Origin: Bacteroidota bacterium
GTDB taxonomy: Bacteria; Bacteroidota; Bacteroidia; JAFLBG01
Length of the DNA: 64,000 nt
Assembly: GCA_017303975.1 (NCBI GenBank)
Contig: JAFLBG010000004.1
Span: forward strand, 80,149-144,148
Direction of reading: 5' to 3'
A program made the position numbers and the translations under genes. The notes under the pieces are model-generated. The model ran no database searches and was not told the DNA's origin. It was given only the letters and a program-made list of their open reading frames with translations. The first letter of the stretch is position 1, and each line of letters starts with the position of its first letter. Shown here piece by piece: positions 9,501-17,182 of this stretch.

Positions 9501-9870
9501 CTTTTGCTTTATCTATCGCATCTTTTACTTTCTGTTTCGCAATTGGAATATCAACATCGGTGTTAAATTCAACTATTACATTCGAATAATCTTGGTAAGA
9601 ATTACTTGTGATTTTCTTTACACCTGCAATAGACTTTACTTGCTTTTCAATAGGTTTAGTAACCAAGTTCTCCATATTAGCAGGAGATGTACCGGGATAA
9701 ATAGTACTTACAAATATTTTAGGAATAACAATTTCCGGAAAATTTTCTTTCGGTAAATTATTATACGCCATTAATCCCGCAAGGGTAATAATTATTGTAA
9801 GTACGTATATAGCCGTTTTGTTATCAATCGACCAGCTAGACGGCTTAAACTCTTTTATAATATCTTTCAT
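6502..9870 (-). CDS. RND family efflux pump, inner-membrane subunit (AcrB/MdtB-like)
   Basis: Proton-driven RND exporter of 1122 residues with the standard twelve-helix layout and two large periplasmic loops (about residues 40-340 and 615-900). The proton-relay acidic pair in helix 4 is present as 'GIVVDDAIVVIEN' (Asp406, Asp407). The helix-10 position that is Lys in E. coli AcrB appears as Arg1004 in 'GIVVRNGILLVEF'. A helical insertion with two extra hydrophobic stretches sits at about residues 510-555, just before the second half. It is preceded by the first adaptor and followed, overlapping, by the second. The substrate cannot be told from sequence; the lack of a Met-cluster argues for the multidrug/hydrophobe branch over metal export. 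Confidence 0.92.
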   Translation of the reverse strand: MKDIIKEFKPSSWSIDNKTAIYVLTIIITLAGLMAYNNLPKENFPEIVIPKIFVSTIYPGTSPANMENLVTKPIEKQVKSIAGVKKITSNSYQDYSNVIVEFNTDVDIPIAKQKVKDAIDKAKADLPTDLPQEPNVIDINLSELPIMYVNVSGDFDLNKLKNYSEQIKDQIESMKEITRVDMIGALDREIQINLDMYKIQAAKISIGDVERAIGYGNLTISGGTVKMDGMRRTINIKKEFKSVEEIQNIIIRSPVGSPIYLKEIADVKDAFEEQASYARLGGKNVITLSVVKRAGENLIDASDKIRVLIKEMQSDKLPKDLTVVITGDQSDQTRITLHDLINTIIIGFILVTIILMFFMGATNAIFVALSVPLSMFLAFLFMPSIGFTMNMIVLFGLLLALGIVVDDAIVVIENTHRIFDNGKKNIKEAAKMAAGEVFLPVLSGTLTTLAPFVPLAFWDGVIGEFMFYLPITLIITLTASLLVAYIINPVFAVSFMKPHDESHTKNNGFTRGNKVVSIIFIALAVLFYLSGNFGMGNFLLFCLGVYLLNKYVLVKWVASFQNKVWPKFVTGYTKFLNWSLNRPWRMVFYTIGLFFLSLFIFVVSKPKVVFFPQSDPNFVYVYLSLPVGTDQAYTNDVLKEVEKRVNSVVYPNGQPNAVVSSIIANVTIGVTDPQDEDQGQYANRGKIAVAFVPFGERKGVSTAQYLTKIRDAVKGIPGAEITVAPEQAGPPVPKPINIEITGDNLEDLVETSTELKTYLDKLQIDGVEELKSDFQNNKPEIVFDINRERANREGISMGQVGMEIRKAVFGLDKASKFRDDEDEYPIQVRYKEEQRNNIEQIKNMKITFQDFAMQGMLRQVPLSSFADIRYENTYGGIKRKNQKRIISLSSNVLSDYNPNEVVAAIQKNISSFKAKEGVTIQMTGEQEEQKETASFLGTAMLVSLGLILIILVTQFNSVSKPIIILAEIFFSIIGVFLGIGITGMEMSIVMTGVGIIALAGIVVRNGILLVEFTDLMLEQGMSVRDALVEAGRTRMTPVILTASATILGLIPLAVGLNIDFVTIFTEFNPHIYFGGDNVAFWGPLSWTMIFGLSFATFLTLILVPVMYLISYNLKQKLVSKFN

Positions 9871-9893
9871 ACAATTTAGTTTGCAGTTAAAAC

Positions 9894-9915
9894 TTAGCAG
9901 TTTGCAAATTGCTAA
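9894..9915. repeat. Near-perfect 22-bp palindrome in the leader of the RND gene
   Basis: Arms TTAGCA and TGCTAA flank a TTTGCAAA core; one base pair of eleven is mismatched. It lies in the 66-base gap between the first adaptor and the pump, the longest gap of the operon downstream of tolC. Similar TTTGCAnnTTAGCA strings flank it (about 9880-9920), so it looks like a dispersed intergenic repeat or an operator. Confidence 0.45.
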
Positions 9916-9936
9916 CTGTCAATTCCCAACTTATTT

Positions 9937-11073
9937 TTATAGTATCGCTTTCTCTACTTTTACCGGCTCGCCTTCATTTAAGTCTTGGTATCCACCAGTT
10001 ATCAGCTTGTCCGAAGCTTTTAAGCCCGATAAAATTTCAGCTTTCCCATTATACATTTTCCCTGTTTTCACAAGAACCTTTTTTGCTTTATTGCCCTCTT
10101 CAATAAAAACAAAATCTCCTTCGTTTGCATGTTGAATAACTTTTACCGGAACTACGATGGCGTTATTATTAGAGTAGTCAACTATTTTAAGAATACTTAC
10201 CATGTTTGGATGATACTCTCTTTTGTTGTCTAAATTTACTTGTACCTCAAAAGTTCTATTTACTGCATTAATTACCTTTGCGCTAAACGTAACGCTTGTC
10301 TTAATAGTGTCTTGCATATCAGGAAAAATAACCATTACGGGATTTCCCTTCTTTACTCTGCTAGCGTAGGTTTCCGGAACATCTGCTTCTACTTTTAAAT
10401 TGCTAAAATTAACAACTCGCACAATAGGGTACCCGGGAGCAGCTATTTGTCCTATTTTTGTATCAACCGCATCTACAACTCCATTTATAGGCGATTTAAC
10501 TCTGGACATTTCTAGCTGTTCATTTAGTGTCGCCAATTTTTTTTCTAAACTTTCTTTTTGATTTTTTGCAGATAAAAACTGTATCTCGGTTCCAATTTTT
10601 TGGTCCCACAGATTTTTTTGTTTTTCATAAACGATAGTTGCAAGCTCCAATCCGTTTTTTAATTCAGCAATTCCATTTACAATCATTTTGTTATCAAGCT
10701 CTACTAGAATTTGACCTACAGACACTTCGTCTCCAACCTTAACATAGATGCGCTCTACAGAGCCTCCCATTTCAGGACTTAGGGATACATTTTCATCGGC
10801 ATCAACTTTCCCTTGCACTTCAATATAGTTTAGAAAAGTATCTTGCTTAATAGATTCAACACTAACAGTTTTAATTTTTTCGTTTGATATCGAACTGGTA
10901 TCTGTGCTAGCAATTTCAGATTCTAGTTTTTCTATCTGAGATTTTAGCTCAATAGCTTGTTTTTTTAATGCCTCCAACTCTGCCTTTTTATCGGGAGATG
11001 AGCAGCTTATAATACCTGTTGCGAGTAGCACAACAACGAATAACTTTTGCATAGTATATTTATTTGAGTTCAT
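9937..11073 (-). CDS. RND efflux periplasmic adaptor lipoprotein (AcrA/MexA-like)
   Basis: First adaptor of the operon, placed between tolC and the RND pump, so presumably its dedicated partner. A lipoprotein signal ends at 'GIISC' followed by SSPDKK. A coiled coil rich in Glu/Lys (about residues 32-60) precedes the lipoyl half 'GSVERIYVKVGDEVSVGQ'. A helical hairpin, the second lipoyl half ('SPINGVVDAVDTKIG') and a membrane-proximal barrel follow. The frame opens at ATG 11073, but ATG 11052 gives a tighter lipoprotein signal (MQKLFVVVLL) and may be the true start. Twenty-one bases separate it from tolC. It shares the fold but little sequence with the second adaptor at 5.4-6.5 kb. Confidence 0.88.
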   Translation of the reverse strand: MNSNKYTMQKLFVVVLLATGIISCSSPDKKAELEALKKQAIELKSQIEKLESEIASTDTSSISNEKIKTVSVESIKQDTFLNYIEVQGKVDADENVSLSPEMGGSVERIYVKVGDEVSVGQILVELDNKMIVNGIAELKNGLELATIVYEKQKNLWDQKIGTEIQFLSAKNQKESLEKKLATLNEQLEMSRVKSPINGVVDAVDTKIGQIAAPGYPIVRVVNFSNLKVEADVPETYASRVKKGNPVMVIFPDMQDTIKTSVTFSAKVINAVNRTFEVQVNLDNKREYHPNMVSILKIVDYSNNNAIVVPVKVIQHANEGDFVFIEEGNKAKKVLVKTGKMYNGKAEILSGLKASDKLITGGYQDLNEGEPVKVEKAIL

Positions 11074-11094
11074 ATAATTCTCTTTATTTTATGT

Positions 11095-12459
11095 TTATTT
11101 TACTAGTCCTCCAATAGCTTTATCAAAATCTATTTTAGCTACAAGAGCGTCAAATAGTGCATTGTAATAATTTGTTTGCGATTCTTTTAGTGATGTTTCA
11201 GCAGTTAGCACCTCTAGGTTGGAGCCAACACCTTGTTCGTATTTCAATTTAGAAACACGATAAACTTCTTCGGCTAGTTCTATATTTTTTTTCTGCATAT
11301 CTAGTGTGGCGGTTGCATTTTGCAAATTCGTCTTGCTGCTTGCTAGTTCTAAATCAATAGACTGCTCCATAAATTGCAAGTTATTGTTTGCTTTGGCTAC
11401 TTCAATTTTAGCTTGTTGAATTTTATAATGTTTTTGTAGCCCACTAAATATGGGAACATTAACAGTTCCACCTACTAGGATAGTTGGATACCAGCCCATT
11501 TTTGTATCAAACACATCAAATTTATTTCCCATTCTATTGGCACTTGCATTTCCATACAAGAAAATACTTGGCATGTGCGCGAATCTTTCGCTTTTTAGTT
11601 TAAGCTCTGCTGATTTGCGCTGTGACTCGAACAACGAGTATTCTATGCGAGAAGAGTAATTAAACTTTTCGTTAGCAATAGTAGTGGTTGGCTGAAATTT
11701 AATATCCGATATTTTTTCGGTTAGTGTAAGTTGTACACTTTGGTTCATTCCCATTTGGTACTTTAGTAAATGGGTTGATAATTCTAGCAAACGTTTGATT
11801 TTTTCTTTCTCAACAACTAAATTATTATAAGCCACAGTTATTCTATCCAAATCTATTTTCTCTACAAACCCATTGTCATTTAAGGCTTTTGTGTCGTCTG
11901 CCAATTTTTTTATGCGCTCTACGTTAGCATCTAATAATTTCATGCGCTCATCATTTACCAATACAGAATAGTACGCCTTAGCCACTGCTGTTGCAGCTTC
12001 TATCTGTGTTCTTTTAATAGCTTTTTGAGATAATTCTACATACGTTTTGGATGCTTGTAAGCCTACAATATAAGTTCCATCAAATAGTAGTTGCGATGCC
12101 GTAACGCCCGCAGCAGTATTGTATTTTGTGCCAAACTGCACAGCAGCAAAGGATCCTGGAGGGCCACCAAAAAAATCTGCTGGTACTAACTGTGTAGGAA
12201 TTTCAATGAAGTATTTAGAGTCGAAACTTCCACTGATTTGAGGAAGTCCAATTCCGGTAATTTCCTTCACCTTGTTTTTTGCTATTTGCTCATCTAACAA
12301 TGCATTGGCAACATCCGTTTTGTTTTTTAACGCATAGTCAATTGCTTGTTGTAAGTTGAACGAAAAAGTCTCCTTGGTTGGAGTAGCTTGTTGTGCCTTG
12401 GTTTCAAAGATGCTTACAATAAGCAAGAGCACTAGTGTACGCACATATATTTTGTTCAT
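11095..12459 (-). CDS. TolC family outer-membrane channel
   Basis: Outer-membrane efflux protein of 454 residues with a Sec signal (about 1-22, ending KAQ). It carries two internally similar halves of long amphipathic helices that build the periplasmic tunnel, with short beta segments between. Helical, Ala/Asn/Gln-rich stretches such as 'KYEQGVGSNLEVLTAETSLK' near the C-terminus are typical of the OEP domain. It is the only TolC in the operon, so it would have to serve both the RND pump and the ABC exporter if both assemble as tripartite machines. It follows tetR by 18 bases. Confidence 0.9.
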   Translation of the reverse strand: MNKIYVRTLVLLLIVSIFETKAQQATPTKETFSFNLQQAIDYALKNKTDVANALLDEQIAKNKVKEITGIGLPQISGSFDSKYFIEIPTQLVPADFFGGPPGSFAAVQFGTKYNTAAGVTASQLLFDGTYIVGLQASKTYVELSQKAIKRTQIEAATAVAKAYYSVLVNDERMKLLDANVERIKKLADDTKALNDNGFVEKIDLDRITVAYNNLVVEKEKIKRLLELSTHLLKYQMGMNQSVQLTLTEKISDIKFQPTTTIANEKFNYSSRIEYSLFESQRKSAELKLKSERFAHMPSIFLYGNASANRMGNKFDVFDTKMGWYPTILVGGTVNVPIFSGLQKHYKIQQAKIEVAKANNNLQFMEQSIDLELASSKTNLQNATATLDMQKKNIELAEEVYRVSKLKYEQGVGSNLEVLTAETSLKESQTNYYNALFDALVAKIDFDKAIGGLVK

Positions 12460-12477
12460 AGAGTAGGTATTTTATTT

Positions 12478-13098
12478 TTATTCTTCTTCAATTATTTCTT
12501 TGTATTTATTAATTAGCTTGTGTCCTTTAATGGTGTATATTCCATGCAAAAAATGGTCGGTTAGCGCCAATTGTACTTGTAATGTTTGAAATTGATCTGG
12601 CGGGAATAGATCCATGTTAAAAGCCATCTCTATTTCATGAATACGCAACCTAGACAAGACTTTAGAATCAACATCAACCCGAACCAAACCTTGTTTCTTC
12701 CCTTTCTCAATAGAATCCTCAACCATCTTTTCTACGCATTTCTTTTTAAAGTCATCCAGCAACTTCCAAGATTGCGGGTGGTATTTTTGAATATCGTAAA
12801 ATAAATTAGGGTTAATGGAGCTAAACATTTTAGTCATATGCTTCATCATCTCCATCACTTCCTCAATTACATTGTTCGATTCTTTTTTTATACACTCTAT
12901 GTCGCGCTGATCACTTGCTAACGTGTGTTTCATTAGCATGTGCACAACCTCGTTTTTATCTTTAAAATATTGATAGATGGTTTTTTTGGACATGCCTAAA
13001 TGCTTGGCAATATCATCCATGGTAATACTTTTGATTCCATGACGAAAAAACAATTCTTTTGCTCCGGCTAAAATTTTATGTGTTGTTTCGTTCTCCAT
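12478..13098 (-). CDS. TetR/AcrR family transcriptional regulator
   Basis: One-component repressor, first gene of the export operon. The N-terminal helix-turn-helix is clear ('SITMDDIAKHLGMSKKTIYQ', residues 24-43), followed by an all-helical ligand-binding domain with no recognisable ligand motif. It is 206 residues, the normal size. A Bacteroidota promoter and a 9-bp inverted repeat overlap directly upstream, as expected for autorepression that also controls the six downstream genes. The ligand is probably an exported compound, but that is inference from position. Confidence 0.92.
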   Translation of the reverse strand: MENETTHKILAGAKELFFRHGIKSITMDDIAKHLGMSKKTIYQYFKDKNEVVHMLMKHTLASDQRDIECIKKESNNVIEEVMEMMKHMTKMFSSINPNLFYDIQKYHPQSWKLLDDFKKKCVEKMVEDSIEKGKKQGLVRVDVDSKVLSRLRIHEIEMAFNMDLFPPDQFQTLQVQLALTDHFLHGIYTIKGHKLINKYKEIIEEE

Positions 13099-13106
13099 TT
13101 ACGGAA

Positions 13107-13145
13107 CAAAACTATGGAAACTATTTTTGATTTCAAAGTTTCCAT
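13107..13145 (-). promoter_or_regulatory. tetR promoter with overlapping inverted-repeat operator
   Basis: On the minus strand a -33 TTG (13136-13134) is followed after 19 bases by TAGTTTTG (13114-13107), an exact TAnnTTTG, nine bases before the tetR ATG. A perfect 9-bp inverted repeat, ATGGAAACT (13114-13122) and AGTTTCCAT (13137-13145), is separated by 14 bases and covers the -33 to -7 interval. A dimeric TetR protein bound here would block the polymerase. The assignment as the TetR operator is inference from position and symmetry. Confidence 0.7.
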
Positions 13146-13169
13146 TAAAAGAATTCTAAAAATGCAGTA

Positions 13170-14021
13170 TTATCGAACTTTTTGAGACTTACTCTTTTCT
13201 TGCTGCTTCTTTTTTAGCTCATCCGGAATAAGCGAAGTTTCTATAGAATTGGAAAGTTGACGTCCAATTTCCGAGAAATGATTTTTTGCAATTTTTTCCG
13301 GGTCGTTTAGATTGGATGAAAAAGAGGTGTTTGCCGTTCCAAAATTTAAGTAATTCCCTTTGGTATCGAACACAGAAAAGTGTACTGTAACATCTCGACT
13401 ATAGCTATCGGTATTAATATCAAAACTTTCGGGATTGCTGCGAATGTCTAATTCGTTTATAAAAACAAAAACAGTTGCGTTGTATTTATTAGCGAGATAA
13501 GTAAGTATTTCTTTGTTTTGTATTTCAGCATTCATAAACTTCTTTTGCTGGTTAACCTCAACCTGCAATTGGCCGTTTACAATTTTGGGCTTGTTATCTG
13601 ATTTTTGTGGTTTGGTGTTCTTTTTGGTTGTGTTGTCTGCCGGAGCTAAATCATAGGAGTAGCCTATGTTTTCATGCACATACGCAACATCTTTTTTGTT
13701 TTTCAGCGAATCCATTAATAGCGAATACACATTAAATTTTTTCTTCAGTGCAAAATAAATTTCTTCATCAACTCCCGCCCGCATTGCATTCCGCACTTGA
13801 TAAAAATTCATGTTATTGGTTGTTCCAATTTTTTTATCTACATCCGACAAGTACATTTTAGGGTCGAACGGAATGATTAGAAGTTTTTCTTTTCTTAAAA
13901 TAGCCTCAATACTCATCATATCGTCCTGTGTTTTGGATGGATTGATGGTAGTGTTTTGAGAAAAGAAGCTACTGTTTGCTAGTAGTATAATTGCAGATAG
14001 AAGTAGGTGTTTCACACGCAT
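13170..14021 (-). CDS. Secreted protein of unknown function
   Basis: I recognise no named family. A Sec signal occupies about residues 1-21 (ending FFSQ). The mature part starts with a Gln/Asp/Thr-rich linker, then 'LLIIPFDPKMYLSDVDKKIG' (about 53-72), a Lys/Asn-rich low-complexity stretch (about 128-150) and a beta-rich C-terminal half with 'NATVFVFINELDIRS'. The tail is Lys/Gln/Ser-rich and charged. The pattern (a predicted enzyme-like or lipid-handling beta fold of about 280 residues) resembles conserved Bacteroidota periplasmic proteins without known role. It lies 15 bases after a small membrane-anchored protein gene and in the same direction as rseP, so the three may share a transcript. 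Confidence 0.7.
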   Translation of the reverse strand: MRVKHLLLSAIILLANSSFFSQNTTINPSKTQDDMMSIEAILRKEKLLIIPFDPKMYLSDVDKKIGTTNNMNFYQVRNAMRAGVDEEIYFALKKKFNVYSLLMDSLKNKKDVAYVHENIGYSYDLAPADNTTKKNTKPQKSDNKPKIVNGQLQVEVNQQKKFMNAEIQNKEILTYLANKYNATVFVFINELDIRSNPESFDINTDSYSRDVTVHFSVFDTKGNYLNFGTANTSFSSNLNDPEKIAKNHFSEIGRQLSNSIETSLIPDELKKKQQEKSKSQKVR

Positions 14022-14036
14022 GTTTTTAATTAAAAT

Positions 14037-14423
14037 CTACTTTTGTTCAGAAACGGGAACGGCTTTACTAAAAAGTGTTGAGCCGTTTACACTTTTTATA
14101 TCCACCGGCAATCCTGACGATCCGGTAGAATACCCATTTATTTCTTTGATGTTTACCGGGATTGCGCTGCTGTTTTTTAGTTGCACCGAAATTTCATCAT
14201 TGGTGCTCCAGTCTGTAATTTTTGTTTTTACTTCATCACTTGTGCTCCAGCCTACCACGCGCACATCCATTGTATTTGCCGAATTCATATTTACCCAACG
14301 ACCAGTTGTGGTTTCCTTTGAGGCAGAAACACTAGGTATTAGCTCTATGTTTTTTAGTGCAATGATGCTTAATGCGATTGCAATAACCGTTAAAATGAAT
14401 TTAGTATATCCGTCAATCCTCAT
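14037..14423 (-). CDS. Small membrane-anchored protein of unknown function
   Basis: A 128-residue protein with one N-terminal hydrophobic helix (about residues 9-27, 'FILTVIAIALSIIAL') preceded by a basic/polar end, giving a single-pass anchor with the rest outside the cytoplasm. The outer part is short and polar and contains two similar beta segments, 'VRVVGWSTSDEVKTKI' and 'TDWSTNDEISVQL', then two 'VPVNIKEINGYST'-like segments, i.e. small internal repeats. It starts 12 bases after rseP ends and is probably co-transcribed. No domain is recognised. Confidence 0.65.
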   Translation of the reverse strand: MRIDGYTKFILTVIAIALSIIALKNIELIPSVSASKETTTGRWVNMNSANTMDVRVVGWSTSDEVKTKITDWSTNDEISVQLKNSSAIPVNIKEINGYSTGSSGLPVDIKSVNGSTLFSKAVPVSEQK

Positions 14424-14435
14424 CAGTATAAAAAT

Positions 14436-15755
14436 TTATTTAGTAAATAGTCGAATGATGTCGTTACCATTGGCATACAACAATAATGCCAAAAGAAGTA
14501 TCATTCCTGCGTATTGGGCATATTCCAATACTTTTTCGTGCGGCTTACGTCCCGTAATAACTTCATACAACAAGAACATTACGTGTCCGCCATCTAGCGC
14601 AGGAATTGGTAGAATATTCATAAATGCTAATACGATAGATAGAAATGCGGTAAATGTCCAAAAGCGTTGCCAATTCCACACCGTATCGTATGCTTTTCCA
14701 ATAGAAATAAATCCTCCCAAGGATTGGTGAGCGTCTTTGGTGGTAAATAATACTTTAAATTGTTTTACATATCCATCTATGGTTTCAATGCCTCTTTTTA
14801 ATCCAGCAGGAAATGCTTCAAAAAAGCCATACTTGCGCACATTAAATTCCATATAGTCGCTTGCAGGCTTGGGCGAAAATCCTAACATTCCCGCTTCGTT
14901 CACATTGGCGGTAAGCGTATCAAATATCGTGTTGCGCTCTACAACTAATTGTACTTCTTTGTTTTTATTGGCACGCAGGTTTTTAACTACATCTTGAAAA
15001 TATTTGGCACTATTTCCATTTATGGAAACCATCTTGTCGCCCTTTAGTAATCCAGCTTTCAGTGCTTGACTTTCCGGCAATACAGAATCAATTACACACG
15101 GGAAACGTACATCTAAAAATCCATTTTTCCCTTTTATAAGAGAAGCAAAAATTTCTTCTTTCATCTCTACATCCATCTTAAAGCCCTCACGCTCTACCTG
15201 CACGGTTTTAGCTTTATTCAGAAGTATTTCGATCGTTATTTTATTAAAATCGGTTACAGGATTGTTATCCACAGATAGTATTTTATCGCCATCTCTAAAT
15301 CCTGCTTGCAGCGCCAACGAATCGCAAGCAATACCGTATTTTACATTTGCATTGGGCAGATATTTTTCGCCCCAAACAAATGCAACCATTGCGTAAATAA
15401 GAATACCTAAAATTAAATTCACCGTAACCCCACCTACCATTATTATCAAACGTTGCCATGCCGGTTTTGCTCTAAATTCCCAAGGTTGCGGAGGTAGCTT
15501 CATTTGCTCTTTATCCATCGACTCGTCAATCATTCCTGATATTTTTACATATCCGCCCAGCGGTAGCCAGCCAATACCATATTCGGTATCGCCTTTTTTA
15601 AATTTAAACAGTGAAAACCATGGATCGAAGAATAAATAAAATTTTTCTACCCGTGTCTTAAATAAACGTGCAGGTATAAAATGCCCCATCTCGTGCAACA
15701 CCACTAGTATAGAGAGACTTAGGATTAATTGTAAGGCTTGTGTTAGAACTTCCAT
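14436..15755 (-). CDS. rseP: RIP metalloprotease RseP (site-2 protease)
   Basis: Inner-membrane zinc protease that cuts transmembrane helices, classically anti-sigma factors and leftover signal peptides. The zinc motif HEMGH is at residues 21-25 within the first membrane helix. Two PDZ domains follow (about 125-215 and 215-290; 'GFRDGDKILSVDNNPV' and 'GLLKGDKMVSINGNSA'), and the second catalytic motif appears as 'PALDGGHVMF' before the last helices. At 439 residues it is the usual length for a two-PDZ form. In many Bacteroidota rseP directly follows dxr; here dxr is 15 kb away, so that pair has been split. Two small unknown genes follow on the same strand. Confidence 0.93.
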   Translation of the reverse strand: MEVLTQALQLILSLSILVVLHEMGHFIPARLFKTRVEKFYLFFDPWFSLFKFKKGDTEYGIGWLPLGGYVKISGMIDESMDKEQMKLPPQPWEFRAKPAWQRLIIMVGGVTVNLILGILIYAMVAFVWGEKYLPNANVKYGIACDSLALQAGFRDGDKILSVDNNPVTDFNKITIEILLNKAKTVQVEREGFKMDVEMKEEIFASLIKGKNGFLDVRFPCVIDSVLPESQALKAGLLKGDKMVSINGNSAKYFQDVVKNLRANKNKEVQLVVERNTIFDTLTANVNEAGMLGFSPKPASDYMEFNVRKYGFFEAFPAGLKRGIETIDGYVKQFKVLFTTKDAHQSLGGFISIGKAYDTVWNWQRFWTFTAFLSIVLAFMNILPIPALDGGHVMFLLYEVITGRKPHEKVLEYAQYAGMILLLALLLYANGNDIIRLFTK

Positions 15756-15918
15756 AAATATCTAAAATAGCCTTAAATATACTAAATACATGATACTTAT
15801 TTGTTTTTGGCCCCGGCAAAACTGATTTTGGTTGGTTTTTCTAGTGCTTGTGGGCTTTATGACAATTTAATGACAATCTTTTTTAGGGTTCATTGCATTT
15901 TTACGGTGTTAATTACTT

Positions 15919-17157
15919 GTGGATAAACTTAAACTAATAGCATTTACGCATAAAAACTATCCGGGCGAAGAACTTGGAAAGTTGCATATTGAAGATACCG
16001 AAGCGCAAGAAAAACTTACGCAATTGAAAGTATCTCTTCAATTGGATGAATTATTGTTTATTTCAACCTGTAATCGGGTCGAATTTTTGTTTTCTACAGA
16101 AGAAGAGTTAACAGCTTCGTTTGTAAAAAAATTCATTTCTACTTTTTACGAGAACCTTGATGCGCACACGCAAGCAAAATTGAGCAAGTTGGCGTTGTGC
16201 TTAGAAAACGAGGATGCTCTTAGGCATTTATTTTCGGTAGCATCTTCCTTAGATTCGTTGGTGGTGGGAGAGCGTGAAATAATTACGCAAGTGCGAAGTG
16301 CATACGAACAATGCAAAAAGATGGGATTGACAGGTGATTCGATTCGGTTGGTTGTTCAAAAAACAATTGAGAACGCAAAAGAAGTTTACACCAAAACAAA
16401 CATTGCTAGAAACCCGGTATCTGTGGTGTCTCTAGCGTATCGTAAATTGCGCGAACTGAACTGCAAATTGGATTCACGCATATTAATTATTGGCAGTGGT
16501 GTTACAAATACAGCTATGGCGCAGTATTTAAAAAAGCATGGCTTCAAAAATTTTACAGTTTATAATAGAACCCTTGCCAACGCAGAGAATTTAGCAACTG
16601 ATTTGAGCGGAAAAGCGTTTGCCCTTTCCGATTTAAAAAATCACACTACCGGATTTGATGTATTGGTAGTATGTACAGGAGCTACGCAAGCAATTATTAC
16701 TCCCGAGCTATACACCACTTTAGTAGCAAACGAAACCGGCAAAAAAGTAATTGTTGATTTGGCAATGCCGCACAATGTAGAAGACGCTGTGGTTAAAGCG
16801 TTCCCAACAAATTATATTTCTATAGCCGAATTAAAAGACATTGCAGAAAAGAATCTACAAGAGCGCGTAAGTGAATTGAAATCGTGCGAACAGATTATAG
16901 AAAATAATATTGCCGCCTTTAAAGAAGGCTATCGTGCCAGAAGAGTAGAAAGAGCTATGGGTTTTGTGCCTCAAAAAGTAAAGGAAATAAAAGAGACGGC
17001 ACTCAACGAAGTTTTTGCAAAAGATATTGAACAACTAGACGAAAAGTCGAAAGAAACCCTTGATAAGGTGTTGAATTATTTTGAAAAAAAATACATCAGC
17101 GTTCCAATGAAAATGGCTAGAGAGATTATCTTAGAAGAGATACAGGCCAATAAATAG
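15919..17157 (+). CDS. hemA: Glutamyl-tRNA reductase
   Basis: First step of the C5 route to tetrapyrroles: it reduces glutamyl-tRNA(Glu) to glutamate-1-semialdehyde with NADPH. The catalytic Cys is Cys51 in 'STCNRVEF'. An NADPH-binding Rossmann domain follows with 'ILIIGSGVTNTAMAQYL' (about 192-208), and a C-terminal dimerisation helix ends the 412 residues. The start is GTG at 15919, giving MDKLKLIAFTH, the expected family N-terminus. hemC-hemD follows after 25 bases and gltX, which makes its substrate's precursor, comes next on the same strand, so the three genes form a functional unit from glutamate to uroporphyrinogen III. Confidence 0.95.
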   Translation: MDKLKLIAFTHKNYPGEELGKLHIEDTEAQEKLTQLKVSLQLDELLFISTCNRVEFLFSTEEELTASFVKKFISTFYENLDAHTQAKLSKLALCLENEDALRHLFSVASSLDSLVVGEREIITQVRSAYEQCKKMGLTGDSIRLVVQKTIENAKEVYTKTNIARNPVSVVSLAYRKLRELNCKLDSRILIIGSGVTNTAMAQYLKKHGFKNFTVYNRTLANAENLATDLSGKAFALSDLKNHTTGFDVLVVCTGATQAIITPELYTTLVANETGKKVIVDLAMPHNVEDAVVKAFPTNYISIAELKDIAEKNLQERVSELKSCEQIIENNIAAFKEGYRARRVERAMGFVPQKVKEIKETALNEVFAKDIEQLDEKSKETLDKVLNYFEKKYISVPMKMAREIILEEIQANK

Positions 17158-17182
17158 TATTTATCTGCACCCGATACATTAA

